Source: Candidatus Neomicrothrix sp. UBA4742 (GTDB lineage: Bacteria; Actinomycetota; Acidimicrobiia; Acidimicrobiales; Acidimicrobilacustridaceae). Taken from it: 30,211 nucleotides of DNA. Below are positions 23,008 to 29,566 of the stretch, piece after piece; within the stretch, counting starts at the first letter, position 1; each line of letters begins with the position of its first letter. The notes beneath the pieces were generated by a model. It worked only from the letters and a program-made list of their open reading frames with translations. It ran no database searches and was not told the DNA's origin. A program made the translations under genes and the position numbers. The DNA lies in NCBI GenBank assembly GCA_002403895.1, contig DHIQ01000203.1:12457-42667 (forward strand), given 5' to 3'.

Positions 23008-23023
23008 TATTTAGTGCTTAATA
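23008..23023 (-). promoter_or_regulatory. Operator-like palindrome (copy 2) before the lipid operon
   Basis: On the minus strand this reads TATTAAGCACTAAATA, an imperfect palindrome TATTnAGnnCTnAATA. Aligned with the copy at 20787-20800, it shares TT, then AGCACTAA. It lies 69-84 bases before the amine-oxidase ATG in the 198-base gap after the SDR gene, an AT-rich island within very GC-rich DNA. Confidence 0.6.
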
Positions 23024-23091
23024 ACGACCGGAGGTAACGAGCCGGATCGGTCACCAGTAGGTCGCTTCAGCGTTCGAGCTCGAGGAGGGTC

Positions 23092-24378
23092 ATGAAGGTC
23101 GCCATCGTCGGAACCGGGATCTCGGGACTCGTGTGCGCCCACCTGCTGCACCCCCACCATGAGCTCACCGTGTTCGAGGCCAACCACTACATCGGTGGTC
23201 ACACCAACACCGTCACCGTGGAACTGCCCGACCGGCACGGCGGCGTCGAGACCCAACACATCGACACCGGCTTCATCGTCTACAACGAGCGCAACTACCC
23301 GAACTTCGTCCGGCTGCTCGACGACTTGGGGGTGGCGACCCAACCCAGCCCGATGAACTTCAGCGTCAGCGATCCCCGCATCGGCCTCGAGTACCGGGGA
23401 ACCAACCTCAACACCCTCTACGCCCAGCGGGCCAACCTGGCCAGGCCCTGGTTCCATCGGATGCTCTACGACATCGTGCGCTTCAACCGGGCCGCCCGAC
23501 GGATGCTCGTCGACGGTGGGCCGAGCGCGGGTCAGGACATCTCACTCGAGGAGTTCCTGGCCCGGAGTCATTACTCCGACGCCTTCGTGGATCGATTTCT
23601 GATCCCGCTAGGCGCCTCCATCTGGTCCGCCGACCCAGAGACGTTCACCCAGTTCCCGGCGGCGGCCTACGCCCGCTTCATCAACAACCACGGGCTGCTG
23701 GAGCTGTCGGGTATGCCGCAGTGGCGCACCGTCACCAGTGGCTCACGGCGCTACGTCGAGGCTCTCACTGCCCCGCTGGCCGACCGCATCCGCCTCAACT
23801 CACCGGTGCGCAAGATCGTGCGGCGCCACGATGGGAGCGACGGCATCGAGATCGAACTTATGAGCCCGACCTACGGGCTCGAGCATTTCGACCGGGTGAT
23901 CCTGGCCTGCCACAGCGATCAGGCCCTCCGCCTGCTCAGCGACGCCGGGGACGACGAGCGGGCGATCCTCGGGGCCATCAGCTACCAACCCAACGTGGCC
24001 ACGCTCCACACCGACGAGCGCTTCCTTCCCCGCAACCCCCGGGCCCGGGCCAGCTGGAACTACCACCTCGGCACCGGTACCGACCGATCGGCCACACTGA
24101 CCTACTGGATGAACATGCTCCAGTCGCTCGACAGCCACCACCAGTACCTGGTGACCCTGAACCGTCACGACGAGATCGACCCGGCGCGGGTACTGGGCCG
24201 CTTCGACTACGACCACCCCGTCTTCGACGGCAGAGCGATGCGGGCCCAGAGCCGCCGCCACGAGATCCAGGGCCGCAGCGGGACCTACTTCGCCGGCGCC
24301 TATTGGTCCTACGGCTTCCACGAGGACGGGGTGCGCTCGGCCCTCGATGTGTGCCGCCACTTCGGAGTCACCCTGTGA
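23092..24378 (+). CDS. FAD-dependent amine oxidase/desaturase-like protein (Rv0449c/UfaD-like)
   Basis: A 428-residue flavoprotein of the NAD(P)-binding Rossmann/amine-oxidase superfamily. The FAD dinucleotide motif 'VAIVGTGISGLVCAHLL' is at the N terminus, followed by 'FEANHYIGGHTNTV' (the second FAD-binding block) and 'HIDTGFIVYNERNYPNF'; the C-terminal FAD block is 'YFAGAYWSYGFHEDG'. This is the pattern of the family that includes M. tuberculosis Rv0449c and R. sphaeroides UfaD, the latter implicated in desaturating methylated fatty acyl chains on the way to furan fatty acids. ATG 23092 has GAGGAGGG (23082-23089). Its stop overlaps the DUF1365 start (GTGA). Exact chemistry here is inferred from family and neighbours. 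Confidence 0.88.
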   Translation: MKVAIVGTGISGLVCAHLLHPHHELTVFEANHYIGGHTNTVTVELPDRHGGVETQHIDTGFIVYNERNYPNFVRLLDDLGVATQPSPMNFSVSDPRIGLEYRGTNLNTLYAQRANLARPWFHRMLYDIVRFNRAARRMLVDGGPSAGQDISLEEFLARSHYSDAFVDRFLIPLGASIWSADPETFTQFPAAAYARFINNHGLLELSGMPQWRTVTSGSRRYVEALTAPLADRIRLNSPVRKIVRRHDGSDGIEIELMSPTYGLEHFDRVILACHSDQALRLLSDAGDDERAILGAISYQPNVATLHTDERFLPRNPRARASWNYHLGTGTDRSATLTYWMNMLQSLDSHHQYLVTLNRHDEIDPARVLGRFDYDHPVFDGRAMRAQSRRHEIQGRSGTYFAGAYWSYGFHEDGVRSALDVCRHFGVTL

Positions 24379-25184
24379 CGAAGCCGCTCACGGAGATTCC
24401 CCCGCTCACGACCAGGCGCACGGCGAGCGCGCTGTACGAAGGGGCCGTGCGCCATCGCCGGTTCTGCCCTGTGCGTCATTCGTTCGAGGGGCCAATCGTC
24501 ATGACCCTGCTCGACCTCGACGAACTCGACACGCTGATGGACCGCCTGCCGCTGTGGTCGCGACGGCGATGGGCCCCCATGCAGTTCCGTCGCCGCGACT
24601 ACCTGGACGGCGGGGACGCCCCCCTAGCTGACGCGCTCGGCGACCTCGTCGAGCAGCGACTCGGCCGGCGACCACGCGGGCCCGTGCGGATGCTCACCCA
24701 CCTGCGGACCTGGGGCTGGCTGTTCAACCCCATCACCGTGTACTGGTGCTTCGAGCCCGACGGCACGACCCCCGACCTCGTCGTCCTCGAGGTCACCAAT
24801 ACCCCGTGGGGTGAGCGCGGGTGGTACATCATCGCCGCGGAGCAGGTTGAGGGGCGGGGCGCGGTTTTCCCCAAGACGCTGCACGTCTCGCCCTTCCTGG
24901 ACATGGACCTCGACTACCGCTTCTCGTTCGCCGCGCCCGAGGCAGCCGCCGGCGACAGCCTCGACCTGCGTCTCGAGCTCCTTCGCGACGGGCGCAAGGT
25001 GTTCGACGCCGACCTGTGGCTCACCCGCACCGAACTCACCTCTGGTCAGGCCGTGGCGGTGCTGTTCCACCGGCCGTTCGAAACGATCCGCGTCTCCCTC
25101 GGCATCCACGCGCAAGCCTTCAGATTGTGGGCCAAGGGCGTGCCCATCGCGGCCCACCCCAAGCGGAAGGAATCCCGATCGTGA
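24375..25184 (+). CDS. DUF1365 family protein (Rv0448c-like)
   Basis: A 269-residue DUF1365 (PF07103) protein. Family blocks: 'SALYEGAVRHRRFCPVRHSF' at the N terminus, 'RRDYLDGG', 'VRMLTHLRTWGWLFNPITVYWCFE' (the strongest block), 'VLEVTNTPWGER', 'KTLHVSPFLDMDLDYRF' and 'GIHAQAFRLWAKGVP'. No transmembrane span is obvious. Biochemical role is unsettled, but the gene almost always lies beside an FAD amine oxidase and a CFA-like methyltransferase, so a step in fatty-acyl modification is expected. GTG 24375 overlaps the preceding stop and its own stop overlaps the next start, giving tight coupling on both sides. Confidence 0.92.
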   Translation: MTKPLTEIPPLTTRRTASALYEGAVRHRRFCPVRHSFEGPIVMTLLDLDELDTLMDRLPLWSRRRWAPMQFRRRDYLDGGDAPLADALGDLVEQRLGRRPRGPVRMLTHLRTWGWLFNPITVYWCFEPDGTTPDLVVLEVTNTPWGERGWYIIAAEQVEGRGAVFPKTLHVSPFLDMDLDYRFSFAAPEAAAGDSLDLRLELLRDGRKVFDADLWLTRTELTSGQAVAVLFHRPFETIRVSLGIHAQAFRLWAKGVPIAAHPKRKESRS

Positions 25185-26527
25185 CCGACACGCTCAACCG
25201 AACTCCAGCTCCGGCTCCGGCTGTTGAGGACGAGCCCATCGATCTTCGCCACGACGATCTGACGCCGACGACGGACACGGACCTCTCGCCGGCGCGCCTC
25301 GTCGCCGCGCCGCTGGACCGTGCCGCCCGATCCCTCCTGTGGCGGTTGCTGGGACGGGCCAACCGCGGCCGGATCGAGATCACTGAGGATGGCGGACCGA
25401 CGTTCACGTTCGGTCCTGACCGACCCGATCGCTTCGGTCGACCGGCGATCACGGTGCAGGTCCATGTCCACGATCCCCGCGCCTATCGGGCCGTCCTCAC
25501 CGGCGGCAGCGCCGGGCTGGGCGAGGCCTACCTACGGGGTTGGTGGGACGTCGATGACCTCACCGGATTCCTCCGTCTGCTCAGCCGCGAGGTCCACCGC
25601 TACGAGCCCGCCCGCAACGGGATCGCCCATACCGCCGGTGCAATAGTCGACAAGCTTCGAGCCCGGCGCAAGCAGGACAAGCACCGCGACCGGGCCAACA
25701 TCGCCGCTCACTACGACCTGAGCAATGACTTCTTCTCGCTGATGCTCGACGAGACCATGATGTACAGCTCCGCCGTGTTCGCTTCACCGGAGATGACCCT
25801 GGCCGAGGCGTCGACCCACAAGCTCGACCTCCTGTGTCGCCGGCTTGAGCTCGGGCCCGAGGACCACGTCGTCGAGATCGGCACCGGCTGGGGTGGCTTC
25901 GCCGTCCACGCCGCCGCTCACTACGGCTGCCGCGTCACGACCACCACGATCAGCCGCGCCCAGTTCACCCACGCCACGGCCCGGGTGGCCGAGGCCGGCC
26001 TCGCTCACTTGGTCGAGGTGCGCAAGGACGACTACCGAGACCTCACCGGCACCTACGACAAAGTCGTGTCCATCGAGATGATCGAAGCGGTCGACTGGCG
26101 CGAGCTCGACACGTTCTTCGCGACCTGCCAGCGGTTGCTCACCCCAGCCGGCGTGCTGGGCCTGCAGGCCATCGTGATCCCCGAGCAGCGCTACGAGCGG
26201 GCCAAGAACACCAAGGACTTCATCAAGGCGTTCATCTTCCCGGGAGGGTGCCTCCCCTCGATCGAGTCGATCACGCGATCGACACGTCGGGTCACGGACT
26301 TCACCCTGACCGATCTCGACTCCTACGGCCTCCACTATGCCGAGACACTCCGCCGCTGGGGGGCCAACGTGCATGCCCACCTCGACGAGTTGGAGGAACT
26401 CGGCCTGGACTCGACGTTCCGGCGGATGTGGGACTTCTACCTCGCCTACTGCGAGGCCGCCTTCGACGAGCGGGAGATCAACGTCGTGCAATGCGTGCTG
26501 GCCCGTCCCGGCTGGCGCCCCGCCTGA
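25181..26527 (+). CDS. Cyclopropane-fatty-acid-synthase family SAM methyltransferase (Rv0447c/UfaA1-like)
   Basis: A 448-residue SAM-dependent enzyme that acts on unsaturated acyl chains of membrane phospholipids. After a disordered 40-residue N terminus and a roughly 100-residue SCP2-like N-terminal domain come the CFA blocks 'AHYDLSNDFFSLMLDETMMYSSAVF', SAM-binding 'VVEIGTGWGGFAVHAA', 'VSIEMIEAVDW' (the Glu expected at the bicarbonate site) and 'FIKAFIFPGGCLPS', ending 'VVQCVLARPGW'. Products in the family include cyclopropane and methyl-branched (tuberculostearic-type) chains; UfaM-type relatives start furan fatty acid synthesis. GTG 25181 overlaps the DUF1365 stop; longer upstream extensions are antisense to family similarity and rejected. 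Last gene of the operon. Confidence 0.92.
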   Translation: MTDTLNRTPAPAPAVEDEPIDLRHDDLTPTTDTDLSPARLVAAPLDRAARSLLWRLLGRANRGRIEITEDGGPTFTFGPDRPDRFGRPAITVQVHVHDPRAYRAVLTGGSAGLGEAYLRGWWDVDDLTGFLRLLSREVHRYEPARNGIAHTAGAIVDKLRARRKQDKHRDRANIAAHYDLSNDFFSLMLDETMMYSSAVFASPEMTLAEASTHKLDLLCRRLELGPEDHVVEIGTGWGGFAVHAAAHYGCRVTTTTISRAQFTHATARVAEAGLAHLVEVRKDDYRDLTGTYDKVVSIEMIEAVDWRELDTFFATCQRLLTPAGVLGLQAIVIPEQRYERAKNTKDFIKAFIFPGGCLPSIESITRSTRRVTDFTLTDLDSYGLHYAETLRRWGANVHAHLDELEELGLDSTFRRMWDFYLAYCEAAFDEREINVVQCVLARPGWRPA

Positions 26528-26576
26528 CCTCACCAGATTCCGGCCGCTTCACCGGGTTCTGGCGCTACGCCCGGCC

Positions 26577-26582
26577 TAGGCT
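26577..26582 (+). promoter_or_regulatory. TAGGCT -10-like element before nfeD
   Basis: The hexamer in the context GGCCTAGGCTGG matches TANNNT and would place a transcription start about 17 bases before the ATG at 26606, with AGAGAAGG (26593-26600) as ribosome binding site. It suggests the NfeD-SPFH pair is transcribed separately from the lipid operon. Confidence 0.4.
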
Positions 26583-26605
26583 GGCTGGCGGAAGAGAAGG
26601 TGCGC

Positions 26606-27130
26606 ATGGACGTCATTGTTTGGCTGGTGGTCGGGGTTGGCCTCGTCGCCTTCGAGATGCACCACATGGCGTTGTACGCCCTGTTCGCCGCCGCGGGGGC
26701 CTTTGCCGCCGCTCTCGTCGCCGTCCTCTTCCCCGGCGCGATCGCCATCCAGCTCGTCGCCTTCGTGCTCGTGACCACCCTCGGCATCCTGGCCGTACGA
26801 CCCAGAATGAGCGAGGTCCTGCACCGTCGTCACGACGGCAAGTTGGGCCGGGGCGTACACGGGACGTTGGTGGGTGAGGAGGTCCTCACCCTCGACGTCG
26901 TCGGTGACGTGCACGAGATCGGTCACGTCCGGCTGGCCGGCGAGCGATGGCTGGCCGTCAGCGGCAGCGGCACGAGGATCCCGAAGGGGTCGAAGGTGCT
27001 GGTCACCGCGGTGCAGGGCACGACCCTCACCGTGTGGTCGATCGACGGCACCCCATCGCTGCCCGAGGGGTTCGACATCCACGATGTATCCGACGCAGAC
27101 CCCGATGGGGCCAAGGGAGACCACCCATGA
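26606..27130 (+). CDS. NfeD family membrane protein
   Basis: A 174-residue protein with three to four hydrophobic segments in the first 70 residues ('VIVWLVVGVGLVAFEM', 'LYALFAAAGAFAAALVAVLF', 'IQLVAFVLVTTLGILAV') and a C-terminal OB-fold domain: 'GVHGTLVGEEVLTLDVVGDV', 'GHVRLAGERWLAVS', 'IPKGSKVLVTAVQGTTLTV'. This is the short NfeD1b-like form that works with a partner SPFH protein in membrane microdomains. ATG 26606 has AGAGAAGG 5 bases before it; a GTG at 26600 is less likely. It overlaps the SPFH gene by ATGA, the usual arrangement. Confidence 0.9.
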   Translation: MDVIVWLVVGVGLVAFEMHHMALYALFAAAGAFAAALVAVLFPGAIAIQLVAFVLVTTLGILAVRPRMSEVLHRRHDGKLGRGVHGTLVGEEVLTLDVVGDVHEIGHVRLAGERWLAVSGSGTRIPKGSKVLVTAVQGTTLTVWSIDGTPSLPEGFDIHDVSDADPDGAKGDHP

Positions 27131-28098
27131 TCGCCGCCCTATTCGCCGCGTTGAGCGCCGTGACCATCGGCAGCATCGTCGTGGCCATTCTGATCGTCAT
27201 CGTCATCCTGGCCGCGTTCCGGGGCTCGGTGAACATCGTCCAGCAGGGCCAGGTCGGCGTGGTCACGCGCCTCGGGGAATACAAGCTCATCCACGAGCCC
27301 GGCCTCGCCATCATCATGCCGTTCATCGACTCACTGCAGGCCGTCGACATGCGCGAGATTCCGGTGCCCGGCGATCGCCAGGACGTGATCACCAAGGACA
27401 ACGTGGTCGTGACCGTGAACGCCACCATCTTCACGCAGGTGGTCGACGCCAAGCAGGCGCTGTTCAGCGTCAAGAACTTCGACATCGCCATCGACGCGCT
27501 GGCCCGCACCGCGCTGCGCTCGGTCATCGGCACCATGACGCTGGACGAGGCCCTGTCAGAGCGGGAGCGGATCAACACTGACGTCCAGGAACAGATGGAG
27601 GTCGTCACCGACAAGTGGGGCATCCGCATCAGCCGCATCGAGATCGTGGAGATCGCCCCGCCACCCCAGATCCTCCAGGCGCTGGCGCTGCAGAAGCAGG
27701 CCGATCAGGAGAAGCGGGCTCGCATCCTACAGTCCGAGGGTGCTCAGCAATCGGCCATGAACGTGGCCGAAGGAGACGCCCAGGCCGCCATCAGCGCCGC
27801 CCAGGGCGAGCGCACGGCCGCCATCCTGCGCGCCGAGGGCAAGCGGCAGGCGGTCATCCTCGAAGCCGAGGGTCGCGCCCAGGCCATCGCCACGGTGTAC
27901 ACCGCCATCACGGCCGCAAACCCGAACCCGACGCTCGTGGCCATCTTGCAGCTCGACACTCTGGCCCGCTTCGCCGACAGTGACAACGCCAAGATCGTCG
28001 TCCCCTACGAGAGCGCCGGCCTCTTGGGCGCAGCCCAGGCCCTGCGGGGCGTGCTCGACGCGGCCGGCGGCGGCGTCACCACCGACGGCGCCGGCTGA
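27127..28098 (+). CDS. SPFH/band-7 (stomatin/slipin-like) membrane protein
   Basis: A 323-residue protein with one N-terminal membrane helix (about 10-30), the SPFH domain ('VQQGQVGVVTRLGEYKLIHEPGLAIIMPFID', 'REIPVPGDRQDVITKDNVVVTVNATIF', 'TALRSVIGTMTLDEALSERERI') and a long charged Ala/Glu-rich coiled coil from about 185 to 260 ('ILQALALQKQADQEKRARI', 'ILRAEGKRQAVILEAEGRAQA'). It scaffolds membrane microdomains and oligomerises in the family. Translation is coupled to nfeD. A GGG/Ala-rich C-terminal tail ends the protein. No unusual features. Confidence 0.93.
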   Translation: MIAALFAALSAVTIGSIVVAILIVIVILAAFRGSVNIVQQGQVGVVTRLGEYKLIHEPGLAIIMPFIDSLQAVDMREIPVPGDRQDVITKDNVVVTVNATIFTQVVDAKQALFSVKNFDIAIDALARTALRSVIGTMTLDEALSERERINTDVQEQMEVVTDKWGIRISRIEIVEIAPPPQILQALALQKQADQEKRARILQSEGAQQSAMNVAEGDAQAAISAAQGERTAAILRAEGKRQAVILEAEGRAQAIATVYTAITAANPNPTLVAILQLDTLARFADSDNAKIVVPYESAGLLGAAQALRGVLDAAGGGVTTDGAG

Positions 28099-28168
28099 CC
28101 CGCACCCGCCTCCGCGCAAAGCCGCCTCATTCAGTGGGCTCGTGCGGCTGACTACCGCCACGGTGGTG

Positions 28169-28200
28169 AACGGCACAACCCCAGCGCCGGGGACGCCGTT
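28169..28200. terminator. Hairpin between convergent SPFH and amidohydrolase genes
   Basis: AACGGC (28169-28174) pairs with GCCGTT (28195-28200), with an inner CCCC/GGGG stem. It sits 70 bases past the SPFH stop and 14 bases past the convergent amidohydrolase stop, so it could terminate both. There is no T-run. Confidence 0.4.
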
Positions 28201-28213
28201 GCGCGGTTGCGGG

Positions 28214-29407
28214 TCAAATGGCGGGGCCGGACAGCGCGAGGGCGTTGTCGCGCATGATGGCGCGGATCTCCTCGTTGCTGAACCCGTGGAGATCCTCGAC
28301 GAACGTCGTCGGCTCAGCCAGGCCTTCGGCATGGGGCCAGTCCGACCCGAACAGCACCCGGTTCGCGCCCAGCGCGTCGGCCAGGCCTCGGATGTCGTCC
28401 TCGTAGTAGGGGGCGACCCAGATGTGACGGCGGAAGACCTCGACCGGATCCTCCCCACCGGGGAACGACGAGGGCGTCTGGGCGTGGATCTTGGCCAACT
28501 TCTTCAGCAGCGGCCCCACCCATTCGCTCCCGCTCTCGATGGTGGCCACCCGCGCGCCGGGATGACGGTGGAACACCCCGTGACTGACCAGCGCCGTCAT
28601 CGTGTCGGCGATCGGTCGGTCGCCGGCGGTGATGGCCTTGAACGGGCTGCGCCGGAACGCTTCCATCTCCGCACTCTCACCCCAGTCCACCGCGTAGCGC
28701 CCGTACCCGCTCTCCCCTGAGTGGTAGGCGACGGTGATGCCCGCCTCGACCGCCCGGGCCCAGAACGGGTCGTAGAGGGGATCGCCCGGTGAGCGGCCTC
28801 CCGTCGGCGCCATCACCGGCCCGGCCCGCATGACGATGACCCGGGCGCCGTTGGCCAACACCCGGTCCAGCTCGGCTACGGCCAGATCAGGATCCAGCAG
28901 GCTCAGCATCGGGGCGGCGAAGATCCGGCCCGCATACGCGTAGCCCCAATCATCTTCCAGCCAGCGATTGAACGCCCCGAACGCGGCGTGGGCGGCTTCG
29001 GGATCGCCGATCAGTGCCTCCTCCATGCCCACTCCGAGCGTGGGGAAGATGAAACATCCCTGGATCCGCTGGCGGTCCATCACCTCGAGTCGGGCGTCGC
29101 GGTCTCGGTAAGCGGGATTGATGGGATCGAGCTCACCGAAGGCCGAGCGGATGTCGTCACCGGCGCTACGACCCCGGAAGTAGTCGTCAAGGGCGCCCGG
29201 TCGGGCCACCGGATCGAAGCCCGGGTTGGGGATAAAGCGGTTGACCTTGCCCCCCACCAGCAGCCGGGTGCGCCCGTCGATCTCGGCCCACTGCATGGTC
29301 CGCTTGCGCATCGACGGATCGATGTGGCGGGTGAAGGCGTCCACGGCCTCGTAGTAGTGGTTGTCGGCGTCGAAGACATCGAACCCGAGATCTACCGCTC
29401 CGCTCAT
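28214..29407 (-). CDS. Amidohydrolase family 2 (COG2159-type) metal-dependent hydrolase
   Basis: A 397-residue TIM-barrel protein of the amidohydrolase-related group (PF04909), which hydrolyses or decarboxylates ring-derived acids. Seen are 'DVFDADNHYYE' near the N terminus (the D-x-H/N-H metal region), 'QGCFIFPTLGVGMEE', 'RVIVMRAGPV', 'VAYHSGESGYG' (His ligand), 'RVATIESGSEWVGPLL' and 'VLFGSDWPHAEG' (Asp ligand). ATG 29407 is preferred; AGGGGGC lies about 9 bases before it, and the TTG at 29413 is too close. An AACnnGTT core at 29435-29442 overlaps a TAACCT -10-like box, a weak KstR-type resemblance. Substrate unknown. Confidence 0.88.
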   Translation of the reverse strand: MSGAVDLGFDVFDADNHYYEAVDAFTRHIDPSMRKRTMQWAEIDGRTRLLVGGKVNRFIPNPGFDPVARPGALDDYFRGRSAGDDIRSAFGELDPINPAYRDRDARLEVMDRQRIQGCFIFPTLGVGMEEALIGDPEAAHAAFGAFNRWLEDDWGYAYAGRIFAAPMLSLLDPDLAVAELDRVLANGARVIVMRAGPVMAPTGGRSPGDPLYDPFWARAVEAGITVAYHSGESGYGRYAVDWGESAEMEAFRRSPFKAITAGDRPIADTMTALVSHGVFHRHPGARVATIESGSEWVGPLLKKLAKIHAQTPSSFPGGEDPVEVFRRHIWVAPYYEDDIRGLADALGANRVLFGSDWPHAEGLAEPTTFVEDLHGFSNEEIRAIMRDNALALSGPAI

Positions 29408-29450
29408 GACCAAGCCCCCTGTCGTGGCAACAAGAACAGGTTACAGAAGT

Positions 29451-29479
29451 CCCCTCCGTCCCCCACGGCCCCCCGCCCC
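29451..29479 (-). other. G-quadruplex-prone tract upstream of the amidohydrolase gene
   Basis: On the minus strand four G-runs of 4, 6, 5 and 4 are separated by loops of 1, 4 and 5 bases (plus-strand C-runs 29476-29479, 29469-29474, 29460-29464, 29451-29454). It meets the usual G-quadruplex pattern and is 44 bases upstream of the amidohydrolase start on its coding strand. Confidence 0.5.
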
Positions 29480-29566
29480 GCCGACCTTGCATCTCACAGC
29501 AGCCCATTTCGCCGCTGTCGCACGCAAGGTTGGAGTGGTCCGCGGCCTCGGGAGGCTCGGGGGTGG

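Noticed and set aside
23721..24374. Upstream extension of the DUF1365 frame
   Set aside because: It lies out of frame within the FAD oxidase gene and is low-complexity; DUF1365 similarity begins shortly after GTG 24375.
26947..27126. Upstream extension of the SPFH frame into nfeD
   Set aside because: The ATGA overlap at 27127 gives the normal N-terminal membrane helix; the extension is a shadow of nfeD.
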